Positions 48,218 through 57,356 of a DNA stretch of 64,000 bases are shown here, in pieces. The DNA is taken from NCBI RefSeq assembly GCF_037893185.1, contig NZ_CP140772.1, forward strand, positions 4,526,001-4,590,000. The letters run 5' to 3'. How positions within the stretch are numbered: position 1 is the stretch's first letter; every line of letters starts with the position of its first letter. The notes beneath the pieces were generated by a model. The model searched no databases. It had not been told where the DNA came from and worked only from the letters and a program-made list of their open reading frames with translations. The DNA is from Chitinophaga sp. 180180018-3 (GTDB lineage: Bacteria; Bacteroidota; Bacteroidia; Chitinophagales; Chitinophagaceae). The translations under genes and the position numbers were made by a program.

Positions 48218-48580
48218 TTAATACTCATTTTCTAATTCAGTAATTGCCAGTTCCGGGGTAGATAAAGCATACTTCAGATTGATGGAATCTCCAACCGATA
48301 AGTTGTTAGGATCTTTGTCCCAACCACCTTCGTAAACGTAGACAGTTTCGTTTATTACATACCTTACCTTTATTGAGTGACCTTTATAAGAACTTTTGTT
48401 AACAATAACCCCCTTGGTATAATTAAACCCTTGATTGATTCTATCAAGCTTTTCTGCTTTATTTCGTTCGGCATTTACCGACAGCCAAAACAGACTGCCG
48501 GCAATAATACTCGATAAAAATATGACGATCAAGACTGATTTAACGCTATCTCTGATCAATTTAAATCTCCGTTCGAACAT
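48218..48580 (-). CDS. Small membrane-anchored protein, unknown function (AT-rich island)
   Basis: 120 residues. One N-terminal membrane helix (about 16-34, SVLIVIFLSSIIAGSLFWLS) and a soluble beta-rich domain with the pattern TKGVIVNKSSYKGHSIKVRY and VGDSINLKYALSTPE. This resembles the Bacteroidota small proteins with a DUF3592-like domain, but I cannot confirm it. Last gene of the minus-strand accessory island next to the decayed RHS locus; an immunity role is possible but not shown. Confidence 0.6.
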   Translation of the reverse strand: MFERRFKLIRDSVKSVLIVIFLSSIIAGSLFWLSVNAERNKAEKLDRINQGFNYTKGVIVNKSSYKGHSIKVRYVINETVYVYEGGWDKDPNNLSVGDSINLKYALSTPELAITELENEY

Positions 48581-48728
48581 AACAAGACAAAATTGATTTT
48601 AGAAAAAAAAAGTTTTTTAAAATGATATTGTATACAATCGTCTATTCAATCTAACAAACTATACCTTTGAACAAAGGATTCTAGATCGCCAATAATTGTC
48701 AAGGTATCTGCCTTTATTTGATCTGGCA

Positions 48729-49220
48729 TTAATCTTTTATTCTTGACTTGTCACTATCGAGTATTGGATATAGCGTCCAAACGTATTCATTATTGGTATT
48801 TGCATATTTTAGCAAGAAATCCCGCCCGTTATATTTCAATTGCCAATCAGCCGTACCAACTTTACTTTTAAAGTGTGCAGGCATGGATCCAACCTCTACC
48901 GGAATGATTTTGATAGAATCTTCCATTAGTATGGAAGTATCTTTGACAGCGCAATAATTCTCAATAATATACTTTTGACTAATTGTTGAGAAGTCGTTGC
49001 CCCACTCACTCATACTTAATAGATAACCATTCTTCCTCGCTCTTTTAGAAAAAAAATCATTTTGCTTAATCTTTTTCTCTGGGGAAAAATATTCCCGGTT
49101 GTTGAAATAAATAAGATATCCTGTACGAACATGAAATATGTTGCTTTTGGGGACAAATAGTGCGTAATTACAGGAACTAAATAATAACGATATCAGTCCG
49201 AGAAACATTATCCGATTCAT
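48729..49220 (-). CDS. Small lipoprotein, unknown function (paralog of 51258-51758)
   Basis: 163 residues with a lipobox ending at Cys17 (SLLFSSCNYA). No named family recognised. It aligns with the 166-residue lipoprotein at 51258-51758: both begin CNxxxFVxKS after the lipobox, then GY, NN, F-x-P, DF-x-S and, near the C-terminus, a Y-x-G-[RK]-x-[FY]-L-x(3)-A-N motif. That pattern suggests a distant tandem paralog pair. The composition is AT-rich compared with the flanking genes. Confidence 0.6.
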   Translation of the reverse strand: MNRIMFLGLISLLFSSCNYALFVPKSNIFHVRTGYLIYFNNREYFSPEKKIKQNDFFSKRARKNGYLLSMSEWGNDFSTISQKYIIENYCAVKDTSILMEDSIKIIPVEVGSMPAHFKSKVGTADWQLKYNGRDFLLKYANTNNEYVWTLYPILDSDKSRIKD

Positions 49221-49310
49221 ATGTATCTATTGATCTATTAGGGAATATATAATACCTCGGAATAGATGTTCTTACCTATTCGCCAACAATTTCACATTCT
49301 TATTATTCAA

Positions 49311-49847
49311 TTACTCGATAATTGTTAAATTACCTGTTTCATCATCATCTCTACAATAAACATTTTTCTTGAACAGTATTGCAATAATATCCCATTTCAA
49401 GTTATTAGTAATGCCATCGGAATTTAATATCAAATATTTATTCCTCCTTACAAAATACCTGTTGAATAGTGTATCTATAGGAAGGTCATCCAAACTGCCG
49501 CTAACTAAAATAAATGGTGATTCACTATCATAGCTCCCTCTAATATCGAGTGCCTTTTCAGAGGTCAATTGCCGCAACATAAGCTTCTTATACTCCTCTT
49601 TATCAATGTCTAAATGAGAATGAAGATACAGGTAACAATCTATATTTCTAACAAGATAAATACCTTGTTTACCATGACAGTTTAATTTCAGGCGCAAATA
49701 AATGCTGTTCCTTGAGAAATCATTTATAACATCACATAATTCAGGGTCAACACTACGTACACAGGAAAACAATACAATACATAATAAAAACATTAACCCT
49801 GGTGAAATTACCTTAATGTTATCATAACTTTTCCTGAAAGAGTACAT
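49311..49847 (-). CDS. Small lipoprotein, unknown function
   Basis: 178 residues; a hydrophobic segment ends in LFSC (Cys29), indicating a lipoprotein after an unusually long n-region. The rest is beta/alpha mixed with no recognised domain. Located between the paralogous lipoprotein and the broken SUKH immunity gene on the same strand. Possibly an immunity or anti-toxin lipoprotein retained from the RHS locus; inference only. Confidence 0.5.
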   Translation of the reverse strand: MYSFRKSYDNIKVISPGLMFLLCIVLFSCVRSVDPELCDVINDFSRNSIYLRLKLNCHGKQGIYLVRNIDCYLYLHSHLDIDKEEYKKLMLRQLTSEKALDIRGSYDSESPFILVSGSLDDLPIDTLFNRYFVRRNKYLILNSDGITNNLKWDIIAILFKKNVYCRDDDETGNLTIIE

Positions 49848-49860
49848 CTTATCTATATAA

Positions 49861-50277
49861 CTAAAAAATCAGTGGCGCTGACAAAAATATCAAAAACTCT
49901 TCGAATGTTCTCCCTCTGTCGGTCGCTTCTTCCTCAGACATTCCAATAAAAGGAACGTCTATAAAAACACCCGTCTCTATCCTTATTCCAAGGCAGCTCC
50001 CCTTCATCGGAACCTATAAAAAAAATTCGGGAGCAAACTCGTTCACTGCATAGCCTTCATTAGCTTCCAATAGTTCCTGCAAGGGCCAGAAACATACATA
50101 CCATCCATCTTCTCCTATTAAACCTTCGCCACCCCATTATAGCCTTTCATATCATATAATCAATATAATCTAAAGGAAGCTCAAAAGGTATTTCATTGAG
50201 AACAGCATTAAATGCTGCTTCTGTCAGTCGCGAATTTTGCCCCAATCCTAATACCAGTTTTTTATCGCGTCATTCAT
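49861..50277 (-). pseudogene. Broken SUKH-1 (SMI1/KNR4-type) immunity gene
   Basis: No intact frame exists, but joining frames on the minus strand gives a recognisable SUKH protein: ELPLDYIDYM, then KGYNG/GEGLIGEDGWYVCFWPL, LEANEGYAVNEFAPEFF, IGSDEG, and after a further shift VFIDVPFIGMSEEEATDRG and RTFEEFLIFLSA, ending at the stop at 49861-49863. Breaks are visible as a duplicated ATATG after DYM, two extra G in the N-G-G-E-G loop, one T lost in a run of T at EFF, and an early shift near the start. SUKH proteins neutralise diverse toxins in polymorphic-toxin loci. Confidence 0.75.
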
Positions 50278-50388
50278 ATATGATCATTTATAAAAAAATC
50301 ATTTACTACACTAGAGATTAGGTGATATTATATATAACAAATATGTTGTTACATTAATAGATTTACTTCTATATTCTGGCAATAGATT

Positions 50389-50509
50389 TTACTGTCCTTT
50401 CAAAACATTAGAAAATATCTCCAGGATCGTCGGTTCAAACGGATAATAATACCCTTCCTTTAACAATAGTATTCGCGATCACAGCTGTCTTAAATAGTTT
50501 CCATTCACC
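50389..50509 (-). pseudogene. Coding remnant, unknown
   Basis: Directly after the stop of the next gene upstream. The minus strand reads GEWKLFKTAVIANTIVK in one frame and, after a one-base shift, EGYYYPFEPTILEIFSNVLK ending in GQ-stop at 50389. It has no start codon of its own. It looks like the C-terminal part of a lost gene, perhaps another immunity protein; I do not recognise the family. Confidence 0.35.
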
Positions 50510-50520
50510 TTAAATCTTCG

Positions 50521-51108
50521 CTAGTTCATAACAACATAATTACTGATGGGAACATCAGTCAAAACTGTAAGTGTTATTTTTCTTTCATTAAACTTAACTG
50601 GAATCCATTTTGAAGACATCCCATTCTCAAAAACAATTTTCACCCTATCTATCTTCTCAAATAAGCTGTTACATTTTCCAATCATTGGGAGGCATTTTAT
50701 AGTGTCATTATTAACAACTACAAAAGTATCTGTCAGAAGTTCATATTTGATATTTTCTATAACAGCAATATCAAAACTATCAACAAATTTCCTATTTCCT
50801 CCATAACTTATCCCTGTAGGAATATTATCCATTTGAAGTGTACTTTCCAATATCAACAGGCCCTTAGACATTTTCCATTTACCCTCACTTATTTCATGAG
50901 TTGCAAATGTATTTGAACTATAAGAAAAAGTACTGTCTTTGTTCAGTATTAAGCTAACAACACCATAGCTGTCTTTGGCTGAATAGCTGAATTTAAAGGA
51001 AATGCCTTTCGTCCTATCACTTTTAGTAATGAGATCCTTCCTTAGCGTTTGGCAGTTGCCGCATATTGAAATAAAAATTATAATAGTAACTATGAAAAAT
51101 GCTCTCAT
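50521..51108 (-). CDS. Secreted small protein, unknown function
   Basis: 195 residues from the ATG at 51108; an in-frame ATG at 51156 would add 16 polar residues before the signal peptide (MRAFFIVTIIIFISICGNCQ) and is rejected. The mature part contains VVSLILNKDSTFSYSSNTFA, HEISEGKWKMSKGLLILES, a pattern of Bacteroidota proteins with LNKDGTF and GxWxxxGxxLxL elements found as lipocalin-like or domain-unknown proteins. Neighbouring decayed immunity gene suggests the same island; role unknown. Confidence 0.55.
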   Translation of the reverse strand: MRAFFIVTIIIFISICGNCQTLRKDLITKSDRTKGISFKFSYSAKDSYGVVSLILNKDSTFSYSSNTFATHEISEGKWKMSKGLLILESTLQMDNIPTGISYGGNRKFVDSFDIAVIENIKYELLTDTFVVVNNDTIKCLPMIGKCNSLFEKIDRVKIVFENGMSSKWIPVKFNERKITLTVLTDVPISNYVVMN

Positions 51109-51257
51109 ATTATCTGTTATTAAGTAATTGCCCTGCGTAGTACTCTGGCTTGCCATTTAACTTCTGACCGCTCTCACTAAAAAATTAAAATTAGTGTTCT
51201 ATTACTATTTCGGATAAATAGATAGTCCATTGTTTTTAAAATAATAATGAAGTGTTC

Positions 51258-51758
51258 TCACCTTCTATCCAACACCGAAGTTACTCCTACTACCTGGTAA
51301 ACTTGAGTAAATCGATTAGCATATGCTGTAAATAGATATTGCTTCCCGTCATATTCAAATTCAATTTTGGCTTTTTCAGGAGATCGGCTATTATTATCGT
51401 CAACATAAATAATATTAACCCTAACTAAATATATATTCTCTTTAATGCCAACATCATGTTTAGTTACAGAATCATAATAATGTGCCTCAATCTGAATACT
51501 ATCTTCTTGAGAATATTTGGCGGCTTCATAACCAGGATACTCATAAATACGATACGCGTCCTTGCCTTGCAATTGGCTTAAAAAATCCTTGTTTGTATCC
51601 ATTGGAATGAATAACACCTGGTTATTCTGCTCAAATATGTACCCACTCATTTCTCTTAGGACCCTTGATTTATCGACAAAGAATACTTTGTTGCATCCAG
51701 TGCAAGTGATTATGAAAAGCAGCAATAAGACAATATCTGGATTATTTTTTAGCTTCAT
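51258..51758 (-). CDS. Small lipoprotein, unknown function (paralog of 48729-49220)
   Basis: 166 residues with lipobox Cys22 (FIITCTGCNK). The mature start CNKVFFVDKSRVL and the C-terminal EYDGKQYLFTAYANRF match the lipoprotein at 48729-49220 in order and spacing. It overlaps the end of the truncated RHS gene by 17 bases, so it is probably translated with it. I do not know its family. Confidence 0.6.
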   Translation of the reverse strand: MKLKNNPDIVLLLLFIITCTGCNKVFFVDKSRVLREMSGYIFEQNNQVLFIPMDTNKDFLSQLQGKDAYRIYEYPGYEAAKYSQEDSIQIEAHYYDSVTKHDVGIKENIYLVRVNIIYVDDNNSRSPEKAKIEFEYDGKQYLFTAYANRFTQVYQVVGVTSVLDRR

Positions 51759-52164
51759 GGTAGTAATTCCTGAGTTTGTGGGTTTCTACAGGATATCCTG
51801 CCATCAGATCTTCCTTGCCCCTTACCATCACATTCAGGCTTCCACCTGCTGTAAGATTCCAGTTCATACCAACACAGGAAGCCACCTCGTCTATCTTTAC
51901 CCCTCCTGTATGATGCTGAAGCCCAACAGGAATAGTAATCTCCTTCAGCTTTAATTCATAAACAGGGATATTCACCTGAGGTAACCCGGTATAATGCGTC
52001 ACGGGTAATTCGCTGAATTTGAACAATGATCCAACTTCAGGCGATGGCGGAACCGGCCTTGGAGGAACTATTTTAGCGTCTACCTGCGAAAAAACTGTTA
52101 CAGTACTCAGATTCAGAAAAAGCAGGAACAAACAAAACACCTTGCTAACAGATATTGCTTTCAT
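51742..52164 (-). pseudogene. Truncated RHS/YD-repeat protein, N-terminal domain only
   Basis: 140 residues: a signal peptide (MKAISVSKVFCLFLLFLNLS through VFSQ) and then a run typical of the N-terminus of the very large Bacteroidota RHS-repeat proteins: PSPEVGSLFKFSELPVTHYT, GLPQVNIPVYELKLKEITIP, GGVKIDEVASCVGMNWNLTA and GGSLNVMVRGKEDL. A stop follows soon after. The YD-repeat core, the RHS-associated core and the C-terminal toxin are all missing; no remnant of them is visible downstream. It is most likely a deletion remnant that still starts normally. Confidence 0.78.
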
Positions 52165-52220
52165 TTAAATCAGATATAGGTTATTAAATTCACTGACAAA
52201 AGCCAAATCAACACAAACTT

Positions 52221-53723
52221 CTAAAAATTATACCCTAACCTCACCTTCACCGGATCAGTCCTCGGTACATGCGAGTTATACAAAAAATCAAACAACACCA
52301 TCATATTTCCCTTCAGCTTACTATTGATCTTATACTTCTTACTAATTCCCACCAACGCACTCTGCGTCCACTTCTGCCCCTGGCCATCTGCCAGCCCTTC
52401 GTAAGAAGGCATATAATTCTGCTCATACCCGCCGTTCATAAAGAAAGTCCCTTTCAGCTTCCAGTCGATGAATGAACGTATTCCCATACCCTGGCCGGAG
52501 AAATGAATATCATTGAACCCTGTTCCCATACCCAGTTTATAAGACATCCCCACGCCAACACTCCCATTCTTGTGGAACTTATACGCTACCTGCCCCGCCA
52601 GATCGCTGGTTGTCGGGAAGAAACGGTTGCTCCGCTGAAATTGTAAATTACTGCCAAACTCCAGCCGTTGTAAAAAGCTTTTCGTTTTCATTTCTTTCGG
52701 TTTAAAGTCCGGCATTTCTGCGGCATTGTCCAGGTCGGGGAACTTGCTTTTCAGCTCTTCGAACCGGCTTCTCGCCTCCGCCATCTGCTGACTCACGGCT
52801 GCACCTGCATTAGGACCGCCACCCAGGCGCTGCTGGATCAGCTGCTCTACCTGATTGCGGGTTTGTAATCCTTCGAGGCTCTGGGCAGAAGCAGTGGCTC
52901 CCTGTATGTTAAAAAGACTGGCCAGCTGCGAGTGCTTCTGCATAAAATCATTGAAAGCAGGTACTTTCCGGATAATCTCCATCGCTTTCTGCTCTGCTTT
53001 TTTCCTGTCTTTCAATACTTCTTTATATTCCCTCAGCTGCTGTGCGTAGTAATAAGCTTCTTTGTTCATCTTCTGCAGATCCTTGGCAAAGCCGGTATAC
53101 TGGCTCAATTGCTCCTTTAACTGCTGTTTACGTTCACGTATAAACGCCTTTATCTGTTCCGCTTGTTGCAGCTTATCTTTTAACGCTTCCACTGATTTCA
53201 GTGAACCATTGAGTTTATCAGTAACTCCTTTCGATTGTTCCAGCAGGCCTTTGGAATCTTTCAGGAAAGAAAGACTGTTGCCGAGGCTGTCGAGGTAAAG
53301 CCCTCCCCCGGACTGGTCCATCACACTTCCCAACTTTCCAAGTTTACCTTTTACCCGGGTCTTCAGGCTACCGAGCGAATCTATTGAATGGGCAAAGAGA
53401 TTATTGGCCCGGAGTGAGTCGATCCGGCCTAACTTGCGTTTCAGCTTTTCTTCCTGCTTCATAAAACGGGTCAGCGCCTGTTCACTCCGCCTGGTGATCA
53501 TCCGCTCCATCTTGTCTGTTTTCTGCTTTACCTGCGACAGGTACTTCGCGGGAATGCGGTTTGCTTTCTGCACAAGGCTATCCCTGGCTTTTGTAACAGG
53601 ATTATGTTTCAGGAGACTATCCCGGATATTTGCGCCAGGATACGCACCGCCGGCAGATACCGGGGTTGGGGCGTTGGATATGTATACCAACAGTAAACTA
53701 ACAAGGATAAAACGATACTTCAT
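52221..53723 (-). CDS. Coiled-coil protein with C-terminal outer-membrane beta-barrel
   Basis: 500 residues. A signal peptide (MKYRFILVSLLLVYISNAPT, cleaved near VSAGG) is followed by a long Lys/Gln/Leu-rich coiled-coil region (about residues 40-300) with heptad-like repeats such as KLGKLGSVM and KDLQKMNKEAYYYAQQLREY. The last 150 residues alternate aromatic and polar residues (FGSNLQFQRSNRFF, GVGMSYKLGMGTGFND, FMNGGYEQNY) and end in VKVRLGYNF with a terminal Phe, as in outer-membrane beta-barrels. It is 56 bases upstream of the RHS remnant on the same strand, so the two were probably co-transcribed. Confidence 0.65.
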   Translation of the reverse strand: MKYRFILVSLLLVYISNAPTPVSAGGAYPGANIRDSLLKHNPVTKARDSLVQKANRIPAKYLSQVKQKTDKMERMITRRSEQALTRFMKQEEKLKRKLGRIDSLRANNLFAHSIDSLGSLKTRVKGKLGKLGSVMDQSGGGLYLDSLGNSLSFLKDSKGLLEQSKGVTDKLNGSLKSVEALKDKLQQAEQIKAFIRERKQQLKEQLSQYTGFAKDLQKMNKEAYYYAQQLREYKEVLKDRKKAEQKAMEIIRKVPAFNDFMQKHSQLASLFNIQGATASAQSLEGLQTRNQVEQLIQQRLGGGPNAGAAVSQQMAEARSRFEELKSKFPDLDNAAEMPDFKPKEMKTKSFLQRLEFGSNLQFQRSNRFFPTTSDLAGQVAYKFHKNGSVGVGMSYKLGMGTGFNDIHFSGQGMGIRSFIDWKLKGTFFMNGGYEQNYMPSYEGLADGQGQKWTQSALVGISKKYKINSKLKGNMMVLFDFLYNSHVPRTDPVKVRLGYNF

Positions 53724-53933
53724 AGGTCGTTATTTACACATTCCACCTAAAGCCAACAATACTCGTAAAATTAAAAGTGACCCCAGGAGTTATGACATTA
53801 TCTGGTAACGGGTTAAATCTACAGTTATGTTTTTTTGGGTAAATTCAATTGCTACTCTCTTGCAATAATAGTAATATTTTTATTACGATTCCGATAATTT
53901 TTGAGGAAACAAAATACGGCAAATTACGCCCAT

Positions 53934-53965
53934 AAAAAACCGCTCCTGCAGACGCAGGAACGGTT
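53934..53965 (-). terminator. Rho-independent terminator of the utilisation locus
   Basis: On the minus strand AACCGTTCCTGC pairs with GCAGGAGCGGTT around a GTCT loop, twelve base pairs with one G-U wobble, and is followed by a T-run. It is about 20 bases after the stop of the DUF1080 gene, the last gene of the locus. Confidence 0.9.
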
Positions 53966-53983
53966 CTCATACTCAATATAAAA

Positions 53984-56900
53984 CTACAATGTTTTCACAC
54001 GGATATTCCTGAAACGCACTATTGATCCGTGCCCCAGGAATCCGATATGGCCTGTTTCATTCTTCAGCCCGGGATGGTCCTTATGGTCCATGGCGCCATT
54101 CTTCCTTGCTTCAGCAATATCGCCGTCCATAATAACGGTACCATTCAATATCACCTTGATATGCGTCCCCTTGACAATGGCTTCTTCTATATTCCACTCT
54201 CCTACTGGTTTCAGGAAACCACGCTTAGCCGGGATCACCCCATATACGGAACCGTGGTACTGGTATACATTCAGATTTTTGTAGACGTCCGCTTCGTTAT
54301 CCAGGATCTGTAATTCCATTCCAACATAAGCCGCATCGCCTTCCAGCGGTGCACGTATACCCAATCCGTTATTCGCTCCGGGAGTAAGCTGGAATTCGAA
54401 ACGGAAAGAGAAATCCTTGTATTCATCTTTCGTATACAGGTTACCGTGGCCACCGTTGGTCGGGAAGATAACCAGGTCGCCATTATCGATTACGTAATCT
54501 TTGGTGTTACCTACCCACTCATGCATGTTGGTTCCATCGAACAACACTTTATATCCGGCTTTCTTCTCTTCGTCGTTCAGCACATATGGTTTCGGACGTG
54601 GCAGCTCCTTAATATACAGATCACGGTACGCTACGTAGGTGCCATGTGCCTGCAATTCTATCTGTTCTTCCGGGAAGATCGGTAATCCGCGATCCCAGTA
54701 GTTTTCCAGGATGGTATTGTCTGTTACCAGCTCTCCGTTCAGGTATACAGTTACGCGGTCGCCTTTCATGAGAATGCGGAAGTGATTCCACTCTCCGATG
54801 GCGTTGTCGGCCAGTTTCAGCGGCTTGCTCTCATGGTGCTGATTGTTGTACAATCCGCCCGATCCTACCTGTGCTCCTACATCGGTGCGGGAAGTATCCC
54901 AAATCTGCACCTGCGGCGAGCCACGGAGGTAGATACCTGCGTCGCCCTGAGGGGTGATCTTCCAGTCAACGAGCATTTCAAAATCACCGTATTTTTTTTC
55001 TGTACACAGGTTATCGCCATGACCGTTGAACACCAGCAGCCCGTCTTTCACGGACCAGCCTTTACGCATGATGTCGTCTGCCTTGTCCTGCGCCTTAGCC
55101 AGGGTTTTCGCATCCATTTTACCACGGGCAACCGGATTTTCTACGAGGCCTTTCCAGCCTGTCAGGTCTTTGCCGTTGAACATAGGTACAAAACCTTCTC
55201 CGGCCGGCATTTCCGCGAGGTATTTTCGGATCGACTGGCGCTGGTAATCTGCATCCTGTCCTTTCAGTACCTGTGCTGTTTTTTCCAGCAGATTGCGCAC
55301 TATAGCGCCGCTATAGCTCTTATCTGCAAGCGCAATGTTCATCACTGCATTGGCAGCTGCCTGCTGCACGGACGCATTATCGAGATAATTACCGGCAAAC
55401 AGCAGCGCCGGCAACGTTTTGCATTGTTCGATGCCTTCCAGTATCTTTTGCTGTAAAGCAGGGGCTGTAGCCAGCTCCATGGCATTACGGTACATCAGTA
55501 GTTTCTGATCTGCGTGGAAAGAAGACCTGCGTGTCAGTCCTACGTAGCCTGCCAGCGCGTCTTCGCGGGAGGCGGCGTTATCACGGGCTATCTGTAACAG
55601 CGCTGGTGCGGCGGCCGGAGTTTTCCAGGAAGATAAAGCAGCAATTGCTGCTTTTTTCGTAGCTGCGTCTCCGTTATTGAATGCTTCCAGTACGGATGAT
55701 AAACCGGATTTATCTCCTATGCCAGCCAGTACAGGAAGATAGCGGGCCTGGCTACCGGCGCCTGCCTGCTTCATCTGCGCCATTACATCGCTGCTGCCAG
55801 CGCCTGCGCTGATCAATGCTGCCTGTATATTAGACAAATCTGTTTCGTTGCCGGTGTTATTCAGCAACGTAAACAATTCAGGAAGATTGGCTTTGGTGGC
55901 CACATCTTTCAGGGTATTGATTGCCTCGCTACGGGTAGCGGCATCAGTACTTGCTGTAAGCGGCAATACGTCGTTAACGCGACTATCCGCTTTACGTGCA
56001 GCCAATACCGTTAGTAGTGCAGTTTGTGCAGCTGCCGGCATGGAAGCCAGCGCAGCGCCTGATTGTTCGGCCACTTCGCTGCCAGGCATAATCAGCAGTG
56101 CTTTCTTCACTGCATCTATGGTAGCTGCATTTCCGGTTTTCATTATCGGCAGTAATGCAGGCAACGCCTTCGCACCGCCTATTTGTCCGGCTGCTTTAAT
56201 AGCCGCCAGCTTCACGCCTTCATCCTTAGCCGACAATAATTTCAGCAGCGCCGGTAATGCCGCAGCTACTTTGTTATCGCCCAGCATGCCAATTACAGCT
56301 GCTTTACCAGCATTATCAGCGCCGGCCAGCTTCTTCAGCCACCCTGCGTTACCTGCCAGGTTATACTGACCTGCAAACTTCAGGGCTGCATCGCGGTAAG
56401 CGTTGTTCTTATCGTCTGCTGCTGCCAGTAACAGCGGCATACTTTGTTCTCCGCGTGCAGCGGTGATCAGCTTTAATGCTGCCGTGCGTGTAGGTATCTG
56501 CGCTACTGTTTTAGCCTGTGTCAGGAGCGCATCTCCTATTTTAGCTGCTGCAGCTTTATCTGACAGATTACCTGCATAATACAGGTAAGATGCCGTAGCA
56601 TCTGTTACATCATACGTATAACCACTTTTAGCTGCGGCAGCTGCCAATACCGGAGCAGAGGCAGGTGCGCCGATCTGCGCCAGGGCATAAAGCGCTACCT
56701 TGGCCAGCTTCTTATCGTCGCTGCCAGCCAGCGGTGCAATAACAGCGGCAGCAGGAGCATAACGGCTATCCCCCAACGCTTCGGTAAGGGTGATACGATT
56801 ATTACCACCGGCTGATGCCAGCGCAGCGGCTAACGACTGCTGCGCAGCAGCCGTATTAATTTTTACAAGGGCACGGGCAGCCGGGTCGCAAAGACGGGCA

Positions 56901-57340
56901 TCAGTCAGGTACGACTGAAGTGTGCTTACCGCATTATCTTCCGCCAGTGTTTGTAATTGGGTGATCAGGAAGAATTTATTTTCCGGGTCTGCTGCTTTAC
57001 CCAGTGCTTTACAGAGAGCCTCTGAGGCCTGTTTACGGGCAGCTTCCCTGCCTGGTTGGGTTACATAAAATGTATATCCCGCCAATGCATATTCCAATTG
57101 GGTATTATTCCCTTTTCCGGGAGCCGCCATCATACCGGCGATGGCTACCAGCCCTTCTTCTCCCAGTCCGCCAATGGTTTCCATGTGCGAGTTGAACTGG
57201 GACTTATCAGGCGATGGCATCAGGGCCAGTATATCTGCTACTTTTGTATGAAACGCCCGCTGGTCCGATGGCCCCTGCGCGGAAACCAGGCTGTTCCAGC
57301 CAACGAGTGCTGCGATGAGTAAGGATGATATTTTTTTCAT
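53984..57340 (-). CDS. HEAT-repeat protein with two 3-keto-disaccharide hydrolase (DUF1080) domains
   Basis: 1118 residues with a signal peptide (ending SLVSAQ). Residues about 60-690 are a long alanine-rich array of HEAT repeats. Two DUF1080 concanavalin-like domains follow: the first from about 705 (PMFNGKDLTGWKGLVENP; NLCTEKKYGDFEMLVDWKI, AGIYLRGSPQVQIWD), the second from about 925 (VLFDGTNMHEWVGN; NLYTKDEYKDFSFRFEFQL). DUF1080 proteins cleave 3-keto-glycosides. It sits 16 bases downstream of a Gfo/Idh/MocA oxidoreductase, the enzyme class that makes 3-keto sugars, in a SusC/SusD locus. The tandem pairing and the HEAT scaffold are unusual. Confidence 0.88.
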   Translation of the reverse strand: MKKISSLLIAALVGWNSLVSAQGPSDQRAFHTKVADILALMPSPDKSQFNSHMETIGGLGEEGLVAIAGMMAAPGKGNNTQLEYALAGYTFYVTQPGREAARKQASEALCKALGKAADPENKFFLITQLQTLAEDNAVSTLQSYLTDARLCDPAARALVKINTAAAQQSLAAALASAGGNNRITLTEALGDSRYAPAAAVIAPLAGSDDKKLAKVALYALAQIGAPASAPVLAAAAAKSGYTYDVTDATASYLYYAGNLSDKAAAAKIGDALLTQAKTVAQIPTRTAALKLITAARGEQSMPLLLAAADDKNNAYRDAALKFAGQYNLAGNAGWLKKLAGADNAGKAAVIGMLGDNKVAAALPALLKLLSAKDEGVKLAAIKAAGQIGGAKALPALLPIMKTGNAATIDAVKKALLIMPGSEVAEQSGAALASMPAAAQTALLTVLAARKADSRVNDVLPLTASTDAATRSEAINTLKDVATKANLPELFTLLNNTGNETDLSNIQAALISAGAGSSDVMAQMKQAGAGSQARYLPVLAGIGDKSGLSSVLEAFNNGDAATKKAAIAALSSWKTPAAAPALLQIARDNAASREDALAGYVGLTRRSSFHADQKLLMYRNAMELATAPALQQKILEGIEQCKTLPALLFAGNYLDNASVQQAAANAVMNIALADKSYSGAIVRNLLEKTAQVLKGQDADYQRQSIRKYLAEMPAGEGFVPMFNGKDLTGWKGLVENPVARGKMDAKTLAKAQDKADDIMRKGWSVKDGLLVFNGHGDNLCTEKKYGDFEMLVDWKITPQGDAGIYLRGSPQVQIWDTSRTDVGAQVGSGGLYNNQHHESKPLKLADNAIGEWNHFRILMKGDRVTVYLNGELVTDNTILENYWDRGLPIFPEEQIELQAHGTYVAYRDLYIKELPRPKPYVLNDEEKKAGYKVLFDGTNMHEWVGNTKDYVIDNGDLVIFPTNGGHGNLYTKDEYKDFSFRFEFQLTPGANNGLGIRAPLEGDAAYVGMELQILDNEADVYKNLNVYQYHGSVYGVIPAKRGFLKPVGEWNIEEAIVKGTHIKVILNGTVIMDGDIAEARKNGAMDHKDHPGLKNETGHIGFLGHGSIVRFRNIRVKTL

Positions 57341-57356
57341 AATTCAATTACAAGTT

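Noticed and set aside
48088..53723. Insertion sequence or prophage as the cause of the AT-rich island
   Set aside because: No transposase, integrase, terminal repeat or tRNA target was found at either side.
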